Origin: CADEEN01 sp040384625
GTDB taxonomy: Bacteria > Pseudomonadota > Gammaproteobacteria > Burkholderiales > Burkholderiaceae_C
Direction of reading: 5' to 3'
Length of the DNA stretch: 64,000 bases
Assembly (NCBI GenBank): GCA_040384625.1
Contig: JAZKIW010000091.1
Coordinates: 58,477 to 122,476 of the forward strand
Shown here: positions 25,195-34,000 of the stretch, piece by piece
Numbering within the stretch: position 1 is the first letter of the stretch
How the letters are laid out: the number at the start of each line of letters is the position of its first letter
Translations under genes and position numbers: made by a program
The notes under the pieces: model-generated
The model's input: only the letters and a program-made list of their open reading frames with translations
Database searches by the model: none
What the model was told of the DNA's origin: nothing

Positions 25195-26118
25195 TCACCC
25201 CACTCCGAGGGCGCCGACCACGTCCCTGAACCACCGATGAGCCAGGGATCGATGTGTCCGCTCGTGCCATACCTGCGTGATCGCAAACTTTGGCAGCGTG
25301 ACCGGCGACTCAATGAGCTGCAGACCGAAGATCCGCTCAAATCCCTCGGCCAACCGCCGTGGCAGCACGGCGATGCAGTCTGAACGCATCAGCAAGTACG
25401 GCACGACGCTGTACTGCGGCACCACGACCGCGACCCTTCGGGCGAGCTTGCGTCTGGCAAGAGCGGCGTCAACTGTGCCATGCACGTGGTTCGCCGCGGT
25501 GATGACGATGTGCCCAAGTTCGACGAATCGGCGCAGCGTCATGCCCGCCTGAGCGGTGGGGTGGCCTTTGCGCATCACGCAGACAAAGTCGCCTTCGAAG
25601 AGCGGTCTGACGTGGTGATGCTCCCGCGGCCGTGAGAAGTAGCCGATGGCCACGTCGATCTGCCCCGTCGCCAGTTCGCGCTCAGGCAGCGGCTCTCCAA
25701 CGTCCCTGCGCAAGTTCTCAAGCGGAGCGCAAACCAAACGCACGCCCGGCGCCTCAGCCGCCAAACGCGCCAGCAGCGCGGGTAGGAGCCCGATCTGCAA
25801 GGCATCGGAAGTGGCGATGGTGAAAGTTGCCGTGCTGCTCGCTGGATCAAAGTCTTCGCCAGAGCCAAGCGCCACGTCGATCTGTTCCATCGCTGCACGG
25901 ACGGGACCGATCAGCGCTTCGCCGCGGGGAGTGAGCGTCAGACCCCGTCCACTTCGAACCAGCAGCGGATCACCAAAGAGTTGCCGCAGTCGCGCGAGAG
26001 CGTTGCTGGTTGCCGGCTGGCTCAAGTGAATGCGGCGCGCCGCACGCGTGACGTTGCGCTCATCCAGCAGCGCGTCGAGAACGCTCAGAAGGTTCAGGTC
26101 AACATTGGTGGCATTCAT
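25195..26118 (-). CDS. LysR-family regulator (divergent from carotenoid oxygenase)
   Basis: A 307-residue LysR protein from the ATG at 26118 (MNATNVDLNLLSVLDALL). It has the winged helix (RNVTRAARRIHLSQPATSNALARLRQLFGDPLLVRSGRGL, NodD/NahR-like subgroup) and an effector domain (FTIATSDALQIGLLP). The DLNLL...DERNVTRAA opening is typical of the NahR/LinR/PcpR branch that responds to aromatic compounds. It is transcribed away from the oxygenase gene 87 bp away and probably activates it. Confidence 0.92.
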   Translation of the reverse strand: MNATNVDLNLLSVLDALLDERNVTRAARRIHLSQPATSNALARLRQLFGDPLLVRSGRGLTLTPRGEALIGPVRAAMEQIDVALGSGEDFDPASSTATFTIATSDALQIGLLPALLARLAAEAPGVRLVCAPLENLRRDVGEPLPERELATGQIDVAIGYFSRPREHHHVRPLFEGDFVCVMRKGHPTAQAGMTLRRFVELGHIVITAANHVHGTVDAALARRKLARRVAVVVPQYSVVPYLLMRSDCIAVLPRRLAEGFERIFGLQLIESPVTLPKFAITQVWHERTHRSLAHRWFRDVVGALGVG

Positions 26119-26204
26119 GGCGTGAATATATCGAGTTTCATCAATCCATTTCCCGGCTGCCCGACGCACGCCTACGCTGTGGTCATCTCACCAAGGAGAC
26201 CATC

Positions 26205-27650
26205 ATGTCCAAGGCCTTTCCTGCCGACCATCCATTCCTGAACGGGTACTTCGCGCCTCTTCACATCGAAGGCGACGCGACTCACCTGCCTGTGAGCGGC
26301 GCGCTGCCCGCGGAACTCAACGGGACGCTGTACCGCATCGGCCCGAACCCTCAGTTCGCGCCGCGCGGCCGGTATGAATGGTTCGCTGGCGACGGCATGG
26401 TCCATGAGTTCAAGCTGTCGACAGGCCACGCTTCGTACCGCAACCGGTACGTCCGCACGCCAAAGTGGCAGCTTGAACACCAAGCCGGTGAAGGACTCGC
26501 CGCTGGCACGGTCGCCCCCTCGCCACTCGACGATCCACGCATCGCGCAGCTGCGTTCGACCGTGGCCAACACCAACATCGTGCTGCATGGCGGCAAGCTG
26601 CTCGCGCTGGAGGAAGTACACGCGCCCTATGAGATGAACCCAAAGGATCTCTCTTCCCTGGGTTACGAGACCTACGATGGCGATCTGGTGGGCCCGATGA
26701 CCGCACACCCGAAGGTCGATCCGGTCAACGGTGAGATGATCGCCTTCGCGTATCAGACCAAGGGTCTGGGCACGCGCGACACGCAGGTGCACGTCGTCAG
26801 CGCAGACGGTGCTCTGCTGCGAAGCGAGCATGTCATGGCGCCCTTCGCGAGCATGATGCATGACTTCGCGGTGACAGCCGATCACATCGTTTTGCCGGTG
26901 TTCCCGTTGACGGCGTCTATGGAGCGGGCGCGCGGCGGCATGCCCGTGTACGCATGGGAGCCCGAGCTGGGCAATCGCATTGGCATCATGAGTCGCACGG
27001 GCGGCGTGGGGAGCTTGCGCTGGTTCAAGGGTGACGCGTCGTATGTCTTCCACGTGCTCAACGCTTACGACACCACCGATGGCAAGGTGGTGACCGATGT
27101 GGTTCGCTACGACGTGCCCCCGGGTTACTCGATGGCCGATGGGTCGCCGGCACGCAGTCGGCTGCACGGAGCGCGCCTGGTGCGGTGGACCTTCGATCTC
27201 TCGCGAGACGACGACACACACCATGAAGCATCGCTGAGCGATCTGCAGGTTGAATTTCCACGCGTCGACGATAGGTACGCAACGCGACAGCATCGGCACG
27301 GTTGGTTCGTCTCAGGCTCGGCGAACATGAACGTCGGCGAGGCCTCGGATCGCGCGTCGATCGCGCATGTCGACACACTGACCGGTACGACCACGTTGTG
27401 GCGCCCTGAACAGGGAGACTTCGCAGGTGAACCGGTGTTCGTGCCCCGCAGCGCCGAAGCGATGGAAGGCGAGGGTTGGATCCTCACCGTCGTCTATCGG
27501 GGCGGCACACACAGAAGTGATCTGGTCGTTCTCGATGCGCTCAACATCGAGTCCGGACCTGTGGCGACCGTGCACCTCTCGCACCACGTGCCAGCCGGTT
27601 TTCACGGGAACTGGTATCCCGCAGCGGGGACCAGCCAGCCCAGTGCCTAG
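26205..27650 (+). CDS. Carotenoid/stilbene cleavage oxygenase (RPE65 family)
   Basis: A 481-residue non-haem iron dioxygenase. The four iron-binding His are visible at about H168 (TAHPKV), H219 (MMHDFAV), H283 (VFHVLNAY) and H467 (GFHGNW). Other family blocks are LNGTLYRIGPNPQF, WFAGDGMVHEF and GEPVFVPR. AAGGAG lies upstream of the ATG. Bacterial members cleave carotenoids, lignostilbenes, resveratrol or isoeugenol-type double bonds. The NahR-like LysR regulator and tautomerase next to it favour a phenylpropanoid or stilbene substrate. No carotenoid biosynthesis gene is in view. Its stop overlaps the convergent tautomerase stop. Confidence 0.92.
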   Translation: MSKAFPADHPFLNGYFAPLHIEGDATHLPVSGALPAELNGTLYRIGPNPQFAPRGRYEWFAGDGMVHEFKLSTGHASYRNRYVRTPKWQLEHQAGEGLAAGTVAPSPLDDPRIAQLRSTVANTNIVLHGGKLLALEEVHAPYEMNPKDLSSLGYETYDGDLVGPMTAHPKVDPVNGEMIAFAYQTKGLGTRDTQVHVVSADGALLRSEHVMAPFASMMHDFAVTADHIVLPVFPLTASMERARGGMPVYAWEPELGNRIGIMSRTGGVGSLRWFKGDASYVFHVLNAYDTTDGKVVTDVVRYDVPPGYSMADGSPARSRLHGARLVRWTFDLSRDDDTHHEASLSDLQVEFPRVDDRYATRQHRHGWFVSGSANMNVGEASDRASIAHVDTLTGTTTLWRPEQGDFAGEPVFVPRSAEAMEGEGWILTVVYRGGTHRSDLVVLDALNIESGPVATVHLSHHVPAGFHGNWYPAAGTSQPSA

Positions 27651-28045
27651 TGATCCTCGGCGTCGATCATCGTTGGGAAGTCGGTCATGGGATGTCCGCC
27701 GCGAATGGCAATGTCTCCAGGCGGCAGCTCGTGCAGCTGAATGAGGGAGCAGTTTCTCGGTATCCCCAGCGCCTCGAGGTTGTCGACGACCGCTGTGTAG
27801 AAGCGGCGCTTCGCTTCGGCCGCACGGCTCGCGTGGCTGACGACCGTGATGTTCGTGTAGCGCTCTGGATCGTCACGGTCGGGCGGGCACATGAATCGAT
27901 GCGAACGATGCGCCATGAGCAAGATGTTCGTGTCTTCGGGCTTGACGCCGAACGCAACGACGAGCGCGGCCTGGACAGCGTTCATGATCGCGGTCTCCTC
28001 CGCCTCGGAATAGTCCTTGCGAACATGGATGCGCACACTCGGCAT
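27647..28045 (-). CDS. Tautomerase-family protein
   Basis: A 132-residue protein from the ATG at 28045, preceded by AGGAG. After Met removal Pro is N-terminal (MPSVRIHVRK), the catalytic base of the tautomerase superfamily. The length and the second beta-alpha-beta unit (RYTNITVVSHASRAAEAKRRFYTAVVDNLEALGI) match the Tautomerase_2-type subfamily. It would interconvert keto and enol forms of an aromatic breakdown product or act as a dehalogenase-like hydratase; the substrate is unknown. It overlaps the oxygenase 3' end by 4 nt on the opposite strand. Confidence 0.85.
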   Translation of the reverse strand: MPSVRIHVRKDYSEAEETAIMNAVQAALVVAFGVKPEDTNILLMAHRSHRFMCPPDRDDPERYTNITVVSHASRAAEAKRRFYTAVVDNLEALGIPRNCSLIQLHELPPGDIAIRGGHPMTDFPTMIDAEDH

Positions 28046-28135
28046 GACGACTCTCCTACCGACCGGTGGTCGAGCCGAGCATAGCTCTGGGACCCACCCC
28101 GCACGGTAGGTCTTGCTACCGCGACAAGACGGACA

Positions 28136-30427
28136 ATGGCTGCGATGGTCGACACCGTGTTCAACCGCTGCGACGACCGCTTCCACCACCTTGAAGCGGC
28201 GAGCCGGAATCGGTGGGCCTTCGGCGCCTGCTGGGTTCTCGCACTGCAGCTTCTCGCGGACCCCGCCACCGCCCAGCCCACTGCTGCGACAGAGCCCACA
28301 CCAACCGTTCGTCCGCGAATTGCCCTCGTTCTGTCGGGTGGAGGGGCTCGTGGGTTTGCTCACGTGGGTGTGCTGCGGGCCCTCAAGGACATGCGCGTTC
28401 CGATCGACCTGGTGGCTGGCGTCAGCATGGGGGCCGTGGTTGGCGGTGCCTATGCCGCAGGTCGCTCGGTCGAAGAGATGGAACAGTTCGTGCGCGAGAC
28501 CGCCTGGTCCGACATCGTCGCGGACCGGCCGCCGCGCGACGACCTGTCATTTCGACGTCGCGCGGACGATCTCTTGCTGCCTTCGCGCATCGAGTTCGGG
28601 CTCGACGGTTCGGGCGTGTCGTTGCCCTTGTCGGCGGCCGGCAACGCCTCGCTCGAAGCCGCGTTGACGCGACTGCTGCCCATCGGCACGGGCGAGCTGC
28701 CGGTCAACCGTCTGGCATTGCCCTTTCGCAGTGTCGCGTCGGACCTCCTCTCGGGCGAAGCCGTCGAGCTCAACGACACGCCCCTGTTCATGTCGATCAG
28801 GGCGTCACTGGCTGTTCCGGGCGTGTTTGCGCCGGTCCGGCTAAACAACCGATTGGTCGCCGATGGCGGGCTGGTGCGCAACCTTCCCGTCGACGTCGCC
28901 AAGGCCATGGGGGCCGACGTGATCATCGCCGTCAATGTCGGCACGCCCCTGTCCGGCGAGTCCGAACTGGCGAGCGCGCTCGGCGTGGCCCGGCAGATGA
29001 TGCTGATCCTGACCGAGCAGAACGTGCGCCGTTCATTGAAGGAACTGGGGCCGCGCGATGTGTTGATCGCACCCGAACTCGGTGGCTTCACCTTCCTGGA
29101 CTTCAGCCGCGGCGAACTCGCCATGCAGGCTGGCGAACAGGCCGCCCGCAAGATGGCGACTCGGCTCGAAGCTCTTGCCGTCTCCCCCGAAAAGTACGCC
29201 GCATGGGAGGGTGCGCGCACGCAGGCCTCCGCGGTGCGGGACGTAGCATTGCCGCTGGCAGGCGTCGAGGTGAGAGCGACCGCGCACGCCAGCTCTGAAG
29301 CGCTCTCCGCTCTGACCGGTCTGCGCGCTGGAGACGCGGTCACGCTGTCGCAGATTCACCAGCGCGCATCGCGCCTGATCGGACGGGGAGAGTTCGAGCG
29401 CGTCGAGGTCGATGCGGTCGACGTGGCTGGCCAACGTCAAGTGACGCTGAAACCGGTTGAAGCCGACTGGGCGCGCAGCCGCTTGCGCCTCGGCCTGGAA
29501 GTCGTCAGCGATTTTGCTGACGACAACCGCTTCACCGTCAGCGCCCTGCACACCCTGTCATGGCTCAACTCTTGGGGCGCGGAACTGCGCACCCTGGCCC
29601 GCATCGGTTCACAGCGCATCCTCGCGACACAGCTCCTGCAGCCCCTGGCGCCCGGTTCCGCTTGGTACGTGGCACCGTCCATCCAATACAGCGCGTCATC
29701 GACCGACGTCTACGCGCAAAGCCGCCGCAGTCTGCGGGTCGGCTACAGCGTCGCAACCGCGACGCTGGCGATAGGTCGAGAACTGTCGAACTGGGGTGAT
29801 GTGCAGTTGGGGGTCGAGCGCCGAGTCGGACGCAGCCGCGCTCTTGTTCCAGAAGATGACACTGCCGCCAATGGCCGTTTCAGCGAAACCGCGTCCTACG
29901 TGCAACTTCAAGTGGACACTTTGGACTCGCTGGCGCTGCCCAGTCGCGGCGTCCTGCTGCAAGGCCGGTTCGAAAGCGCGCGGGCAACCGAGGGCGCTGC
30001 AGGCCGCTCGGCATCGTCGATCGTCGCCCTGAAAGCCTTTCGCGTCGGTGACTGGGACGGCCACGTCTACGGCGAGTGGGCCAAGGCGCGCAGCGGCCTC
30101 GCACCGTTGTCCCTCGGCGGTTTCCTGCGGCTGTCGGGCACGCCACGTGAATCGCTCGCTGGCCGCGCCGTGGTTCTGGGCCGGGTCGTGATGGCCCGAC
30201 GCATCGGCGAAATGCCCGCGGGCCTAGGGGGGGCCGTCCGGATCGGCTATTCGCTGGAGCTCGGCACTGGTTGGGACCCCGATGAGTCCTTGCGCTTCGG
30301 CGACCTCAAACAAGCCGCGAGCGGATTTGCATCGGTCGACACTCGTTTCGGTCCGCTCTTTCTGGCCCTCGGCGCGACCCGCGGCGCCGGCAGCACGCTC
30401 TATCTCTTCCTGGGACCGTTCTGGTGA
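28136..30427 (+). CDS. Patatin-like phospholipase autotransporter (type Vd, PlpD-like)
   Basis: A 763-residue protein. The patatin domain (about residues 55-330) has the oxyanion loop SGGGARGFAHVGVL, nucleophile GVSMGAVVGG and catalytic Asp in VADGGLVRNLP. A POTRA-like segment follows (about 390-450), then a 16-strand-type BamA-family barrel ending in the aromatic C-terminal signal LYLFLGPFW. This order matches PlpD/FplA type Vd autotransporters: a surface or secreted phospholipase A1 carried by its own barrel. The N-terminal 30 residues before the hydrophobic segment (ACWVLALQLLADPATAQ) make an unusually long signal region, so the true start may lie later. It is a single gene. Confidence 0.9.
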   Translation: MAAMVDTVFNRCDDRFHHLEAASRNRWAFGACWVLALQLLADPATAQPTAATEPTPTVRPRIALVLSGGGARGFAHVGVLRALKDMRVPIDLVAGVSMGAVVGGAYAAGRSVEEMEQFVRETAWSDIVADRPPRDDLSFRRRADDLLLPSRIEFGLDGSGVSLPLSAAGNASLEAALTRLLPIGTGELPVNRLALPFRSVASDLLSGEAVELNDTPLFMSIRASLAVPGVFAPVRLNNRLVADGGLVRNLPVDVAKAMGADVIIAVNVGTPLSGESELASALGVARQMMLILTEQNVRRSLKELGPRDVLIAPELGGFTFLDFSRGELAMQAGEQAARKMATRLEALAVSPEKYAAWEGARTQASAVRDVALPLAGVEVRATAHASSEALSALTGLRAGDAVTLSQIHQRASRLIGRGEFERVEVDAVDVAGQRQVTLKPVEADWARSRLRLGLEVVSDFADDNRFTVSALHTLSWLNSWGAELRTLARIGSQRILATQLLQPLAPGSAWYVAPSIQYSASSTDVYAQSRRSLRVGYSVATATLAIGRELSNWGDVQLGVERRVGRSRALVPEDDTAANGRFSETASYVQLQVDTLDSLALPSRGVLLQGRFESARATEGAAGRSASSIVALKAFRVGDWDGHVYGEWAKARSGLAPLSLGGFLRLSGTPRESLAGRAVVLGRVVMARRIGEMPAGLGGAVRIGYSLELGTGWDPDESLRFGDLKQAASGFASVDTRFGPLFLALGATRGAGSTLYLFLGPFW

Positions 30428-30448
30428 CTGTGACGCGCACAGCCTGGC

Positions 30449-31486
30449 TCACGCCACGCGCCCGAACCACAGCACCGACAGCGCCGCGCCGGCCACCAGC
30501 AAAACAGCCGCCACCAAGGCCAGCAGGGCCGTCAGTTCGGTGTCGCGCTTGCTCACCTGCAGGCGCGAGCCGAGGTTCTGGTAGACGCTGCGCAGCGCCT
30601 CGGCGGTGCCGGCGTGGTGGTACTCGCCGCCGGTCATCTGCGCCACATGGCGCAGAGTCGGTTCGTCCAGCTGCAGGTAGATCGCCATGCCGTCGCCCAT
30701 CGCGGTGTGGCCATCGGTGGTGCCCAGGCCCACCACATAGATGCGCACCCCTCGATCGGCGGCCATCTTGGCGGCTTCAAGTGTGTCGACACCCGTGGTG
30801 CGGCGGCCGTCGCTCAGCAGGATGATGGCGGCCGACCCGTAGGAGCCGGGCGGCACGGGCGTGATCTCCTTCGGTGGCACCTTGTCGGACTTCGTATCCA
30901 GGCCGCGCTTGTCGCGGCGCGCGCCGAAGGTCATGTCGCCCAGGTCGATGCCATGGTCCGGGAACAGTTCGGCCAGGCACACCACGATGGCGTTGCCGAT
31001 GGCCGTGCCCATCTGCATCTGAATGGCGTCGACCGCGCCGACGAGCGAGGGGCGGTCGATCGTGGCGCGCTGGGCCACCTGGGCACTGCCCGCGAACGTG
31101 ACCAAGCCCACTTCGATGTGCTTGGGCACTTCGCTCAGGAACGCCTTGGCCGCATCCTGAGCGGCCACCATGCGGGTGGGCTTGACATCTTCCACGCGCA
31201 TGCTGCGGGAGATGTCGATCGCCAACAGGATCGTGGACTTCGCCCAGGGCAGCGGCACGGGCGCCGTCGGGCGCGACAGGGCCAGCAGCAGCAGCGCCAA
31301 GGCCCCGAAGATCAGCGCCGGCGGCACGTGCCGCCGCCATGGGCGGCCCGCGGCCTCGCGAACGACGCGCAGGCTGGAAAACACCAGGGCCCGTTTGCCG
31401 GATCTGCGCAGCAGCCACAGGTAGAACGCCGGCAGCAAGGGCAGCACCAGCATCCACCACAGGTTGTGAGGCCACAGGAAATGCAT
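30449..31486 (-). CDS. VWA-domain membrane protein (BatA-like)
   Basis: A 345-residue protein with an N-terminal aerotolerance-type region and two helices (about 8-26 and 55-72). The von Willebrand A domain has an intact MIDAS (DISRS at 91-95, and the Thr/Asp loops near GTAIGNAI and LLSDGRRTTG). A C-terminal helix follows (about 322-342). This is the BatA/BatB layout, usually found with a MoxR ATPase and a DUF58 protein; neither is present here. It follows the monooxygenase gene by 12 nt on the same strand and so is probably co-transcribed with it. Confidence 0.88.
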   Translation of the reverse strand: MHFLWPHNLWWMLVLPLLPAFYLWLLRRSGKRALVFSSLRVVREAAGRPWRRHVPPALIFGALALLLLALSRPTAPVPLPWAKSTILLAIDISRSMRVEDVKPTRMVAAQDAAKAFLSEVPKHIEVGLVTFAGSAQVAQRATIDRPSLVGAVDAIQMQMGTAIGNAIVVCLAELFPDHGIDLGDMTFGARRDKRGLDTKSDKVPPKEITPVPPGSYGSAAIILLSDGRRTTGVDTLEAAKMAADRGVRIYVVGLGTTDGHTAMGDGMAIYLQLDEPTLRHVAQMTGGEYHHAGTAEALRSVYQNLGSRLQVSKRDTELTALLALVAAVLLVAGAALSVLWFGRVA

Positions 31487-31498
31487 CGGCTTCGTCCG

Positions 31499-33028
31499 TC
31501 AGGTGTCTTCGAGGGTCACAAGCATTTCCGCCAAGCCAGGATCGTTCCTGGCTTGCGCGAGCTGGCGCAGGTGCTCGCCTTCGTCCCGGGACAGGCGAGT
31601 CGACGTGACGCAGGAGAATGCGCGCGCCTCCGCTTCGAAGCGCTGCGCGGCATCCGGCAGTGCATCCCGGCCTTGCAGGCGGAAGGACACCGGAGCCAGC
31701 GGCCCGAACAGCAGGGCGCGCTGCAATTGGGGCCAGCGCGCCAGGTCCGGCTCGACACCCGCGGCCCGCGCGAATGACAGTGCGACCAGATTCATCTTGG
31801 TCTTGGGCGAGTGGCTGCGGTTCGCGCGGTACTCGACGATGCCACACTGCATCTCGTCGCGCGAGGGCGCGGCGATCGCGCCGCTCCAGACATACGCCAG
31901 CCAGCGCGCCTGCAACTCCAGCGGCGGCAGGTAAGGGCCGGCCTGGTCCCACAGGCCCATGAAGGCCAGGCCAGGAAGCTCCGGATGGAAGGTGCGGCGG
32001 AACAGCTCGATGTGCTGGGCGTCGATGTTGAGCACCTGGCGGATGGCGTCGCTCAGGAAGGGCAGGCGCAATTCGAAGCCGGTGCCGAACAGGATGCCGT
32101 CGAAGGATGCGGCGTGGCCGTCCGTGAAGGTGACGCGGTCGCCCTCGACGCGGTCGAACCACGGGCGCACCTCGATGCGGCCTTCGGCAACCATCGGCAG
32201 GTAGTGCTGGCACAAGGTGAGGCCGGCGTCGAAGATGCTGTCGGCTGGTTGCGGCGCGCCGACCTGGTCCGGGCTGCCAGCCGCTGCCAGGACCAGCCCC
32301 TTCAGCATCCGGCCATAGTCGGCATGCGGGAGCGATTCCTCGGCCAGGGCCTGGTAGCGCGTAAACATGCGGTGGTCCGACGGCACGCCGCCGGCCAGCT
32401 TGGGCAGGACATAGCGTTGTCGGCGATGGCACACCACGACGCTGGCGGCCCCCAGCATGCACAGGTCGCTCGCAATCTCCAGGGCGCTGATGGCGCAGCC
32501 CGCCACCAGCACGCGCTTGCCCCGGTAACGGTCCGGATTCTTGTAGGCATAGGCGTGCGACACGCCTTGGCTGCCGCTGAACTCCTCTAGGCCCCGCACG
32601 TTTGGTGTCCAGGGATGGTGGAAGCGGCCGCTGGCGACGACCACCTTCTCGAACACTTCTTCGTCGTTCCCGTGGCGAACAACCCAACCCTTGCCGGCCT
32701 TCGCGATCTCTCGCACCGGGCACTTCAGGCGCGTGCGTGAACGCAGGTCGAAGTGATCCGCGTAGCGGCCCAGGTAGTCGCGGATGTCCAGGTTCGATGG
32801 ATAGACCGCCAAGCCGGGGGCGTGCGGCAGGTCGCTGAACTGGGTGTGGACCCGGCTCGTGTTGGTGTGCATCGTGGGCCAGATGCCGCTGATCTGCGCA
32901 TCGCCGCTCCACTGGCCGCCGATGCCTTCGCCCTGCTCGAACAGGACGGGCTCGAAGCCCTCGGACTTGAGGAACCTGGCCGCGACCAGGCCCGCAGGTC
33001 CTCCACCCACCACAGCGACTCTTTGCAT
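31499..33028 (-). CDS. Flavin-containing monooxygenase
   Basis: A 509-residue FAD enzyme. The N-terminal dinucleotide fold is VAVVGGGPAGLVAARFLKSEGF, followed by GIGGQW. The FMO fingerprint FSGSQGVSHAYAY matches FxGxxxHxxxY. The second (NADPH) fold VLVAGCAISALEIASDL lacks the usual middle glycine, as in several plant-like FMOs. An ATG-like FGTGFELRLPFL motif near residue 325 is present. It probably oxygenates N, S or a ketone in small molecules. The substrate is unknown. The VWA gene follows after 12 nt. Confidence 0.9.
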   Translation of the reverse strand: MQRVAVVGGGPAGLVAARFLKSEGFEPVLFEQGEGIGGQWSGDAQISGIWPTMHTNTSRVHTQFSDLPHAPGLAVYPSNLDIRDYLGRYADHFDLRSRTRLKCPVREIAKAGKGWVVRHGNDEEVFEKVVVASGRFHHPWTPNVRGLEEFSGSQGVSHAYAYKNPDRYRGKRVLVAGCAISALEIASDLCMLGAASVVVCHRRQRYVLPKLAGGVPSDHRMFTRYQALAEESLPHADYGRMLKGLVLAAAGSPDQVGAPQPADSIFDAGLTLCQHYLPMVAEGRIEVRPWFDRVEGDRVTFTDGHAASFDGILFGTGFELRLPFLSDAIRQVLNIDAQHIELFRRTFHPELPGLAFMGLWDQAGPYLPPLELQARWLAYVWSGAIAAPSRDEMQCGIVEYRANRSHSPKTKMNLVALSFARAAGVEPDLARWPQLQRALLFGPLAPVSFRLQGRDALPDAAQRFEAEARAFSCVTSTRLSRDEGEHLRQLAQARNDPGLAEMLVTLEDT

Positions 33029-33160
33029 TGCTCGGCTTATACGGGTTGGACGCGAAGCAAGTCAATCTGCGCGCTTGCGCCGAACGGGGCCTGTAAGCTC
33101 TTGGCTGCCTGGCCGACGAAAGCGCATCACAGTGCGGCCCCCCGGTGGAGAAACTCGACG

Positions 33161-34000
33161 ATGGCCAAACCCGACACCTCACTGCCCGGCACCGAACGCT
33201 TTTACCGCCACCGTCTGCCGGTGCGCCTGATGCACTGGATCAATGTGCTCAGCATCACGGTCCTGCTGATGAGCGGCCTGAACATCTTCAACGCCCACCC
33301 GGCGCTGTACTGGGGCAAGGATTCGCACTTCGCCGCACCCTGGCTGTCGATCCGGGCCCAAGACTCGCCCGCCGGCCCGGTCGGCGTGACGCGCATCGGC
33401 GGCCAGGAGTGGCAGACCACGGGCGTGCTCGGCCTGTCGACGCTCGACGGCGACCTGAAGGCACGCGCGTTCCCGGCCTGGGCCACGGTGCCGGGGCCGC
33501 AGTGGCTGTCGATGGCACGCCACTGGCACTTCTTCTTCGCCTGGGTCTTCGTCATCAACGGCGTCGCCTACGTGCTGTACACGTTGTTCAGCCGCCATCT
33601 GGTGCGTGACCTGCTGCCGACGCGCGCCGAGCTGCGCGGCATCGGCAGCTCGATCAAGAACCACCTGCTGTTCCGGCACCCGACCGGAGAGGCGGCCAAG
33701 CGCTACAACGTGCTGCAGAGCCTGACGTACCTGATCGTGATCTTCGTGCTGCTGCCCCTGGTGGTGGTTGCCGGGCTGGCGATGTCGCCGCGCCTGGATG
33801 CGGTCTACGCCGGCTGGGTCGACCTGCTCGGCGGCCGCCAGTCGGCGCGTTCGCTGCATTTCATCGCCGCCGCCGGGCTGCTGCTGTTCACCCTGATCCA
33901 CGTCTTCGAGGTCATCGTCGCCGGGGTCTGGAACGAGATGCGTTCGATGGTCACCGGCTGGTACAGGGTGCCGGCCGACAAGACAGGCAAGGGATCGTGA
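33161..34000 (+). CDS. Cytochrome b561-type membrane haem subunit
   Basis: A 279-residue membrane protein starting at the ATG at 33161 (GGAG about 10 nt upstream). Haem-ligand candidates are RLMHWINVLS, ARHWHFFFAWVF, and the pair SLHFIAAAGLLLFTLIHVFEV; there are four to five helices. It carries the b-type cytochrome domain used to pass electrons to or from a periplasmic molybdoenzyme. Its stop overlaps the molybdopterin enzyme start (TGATG), so the two proteins are a likely complex. Confidence 0.88.
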   Translation: MAKPDTSLPGTERFYRHRLPVRLMHWINVLSITVLLMSGLNIFNAHPALYWGKDSHFAAPWLSIRAQDSPAGPVGVTRIGGQEWQTTGVLGLSTLDGDLKARAFPAWATVPGPQWLSMARHWHFFFAWVFVINGVAYVLYTLFSRHLVRDLLPTRAELRGIGSSIKNHLLFRHPTGEAAKRYNVLQSLTYLIVIFVLLPLVVVAGLAMSPRLDAVYAGWVDLLGGRQSARSLHFIAAAGLLLFTLIHVFEVIVAGVWNEMRSMVTGWYRVPADKTGKGS

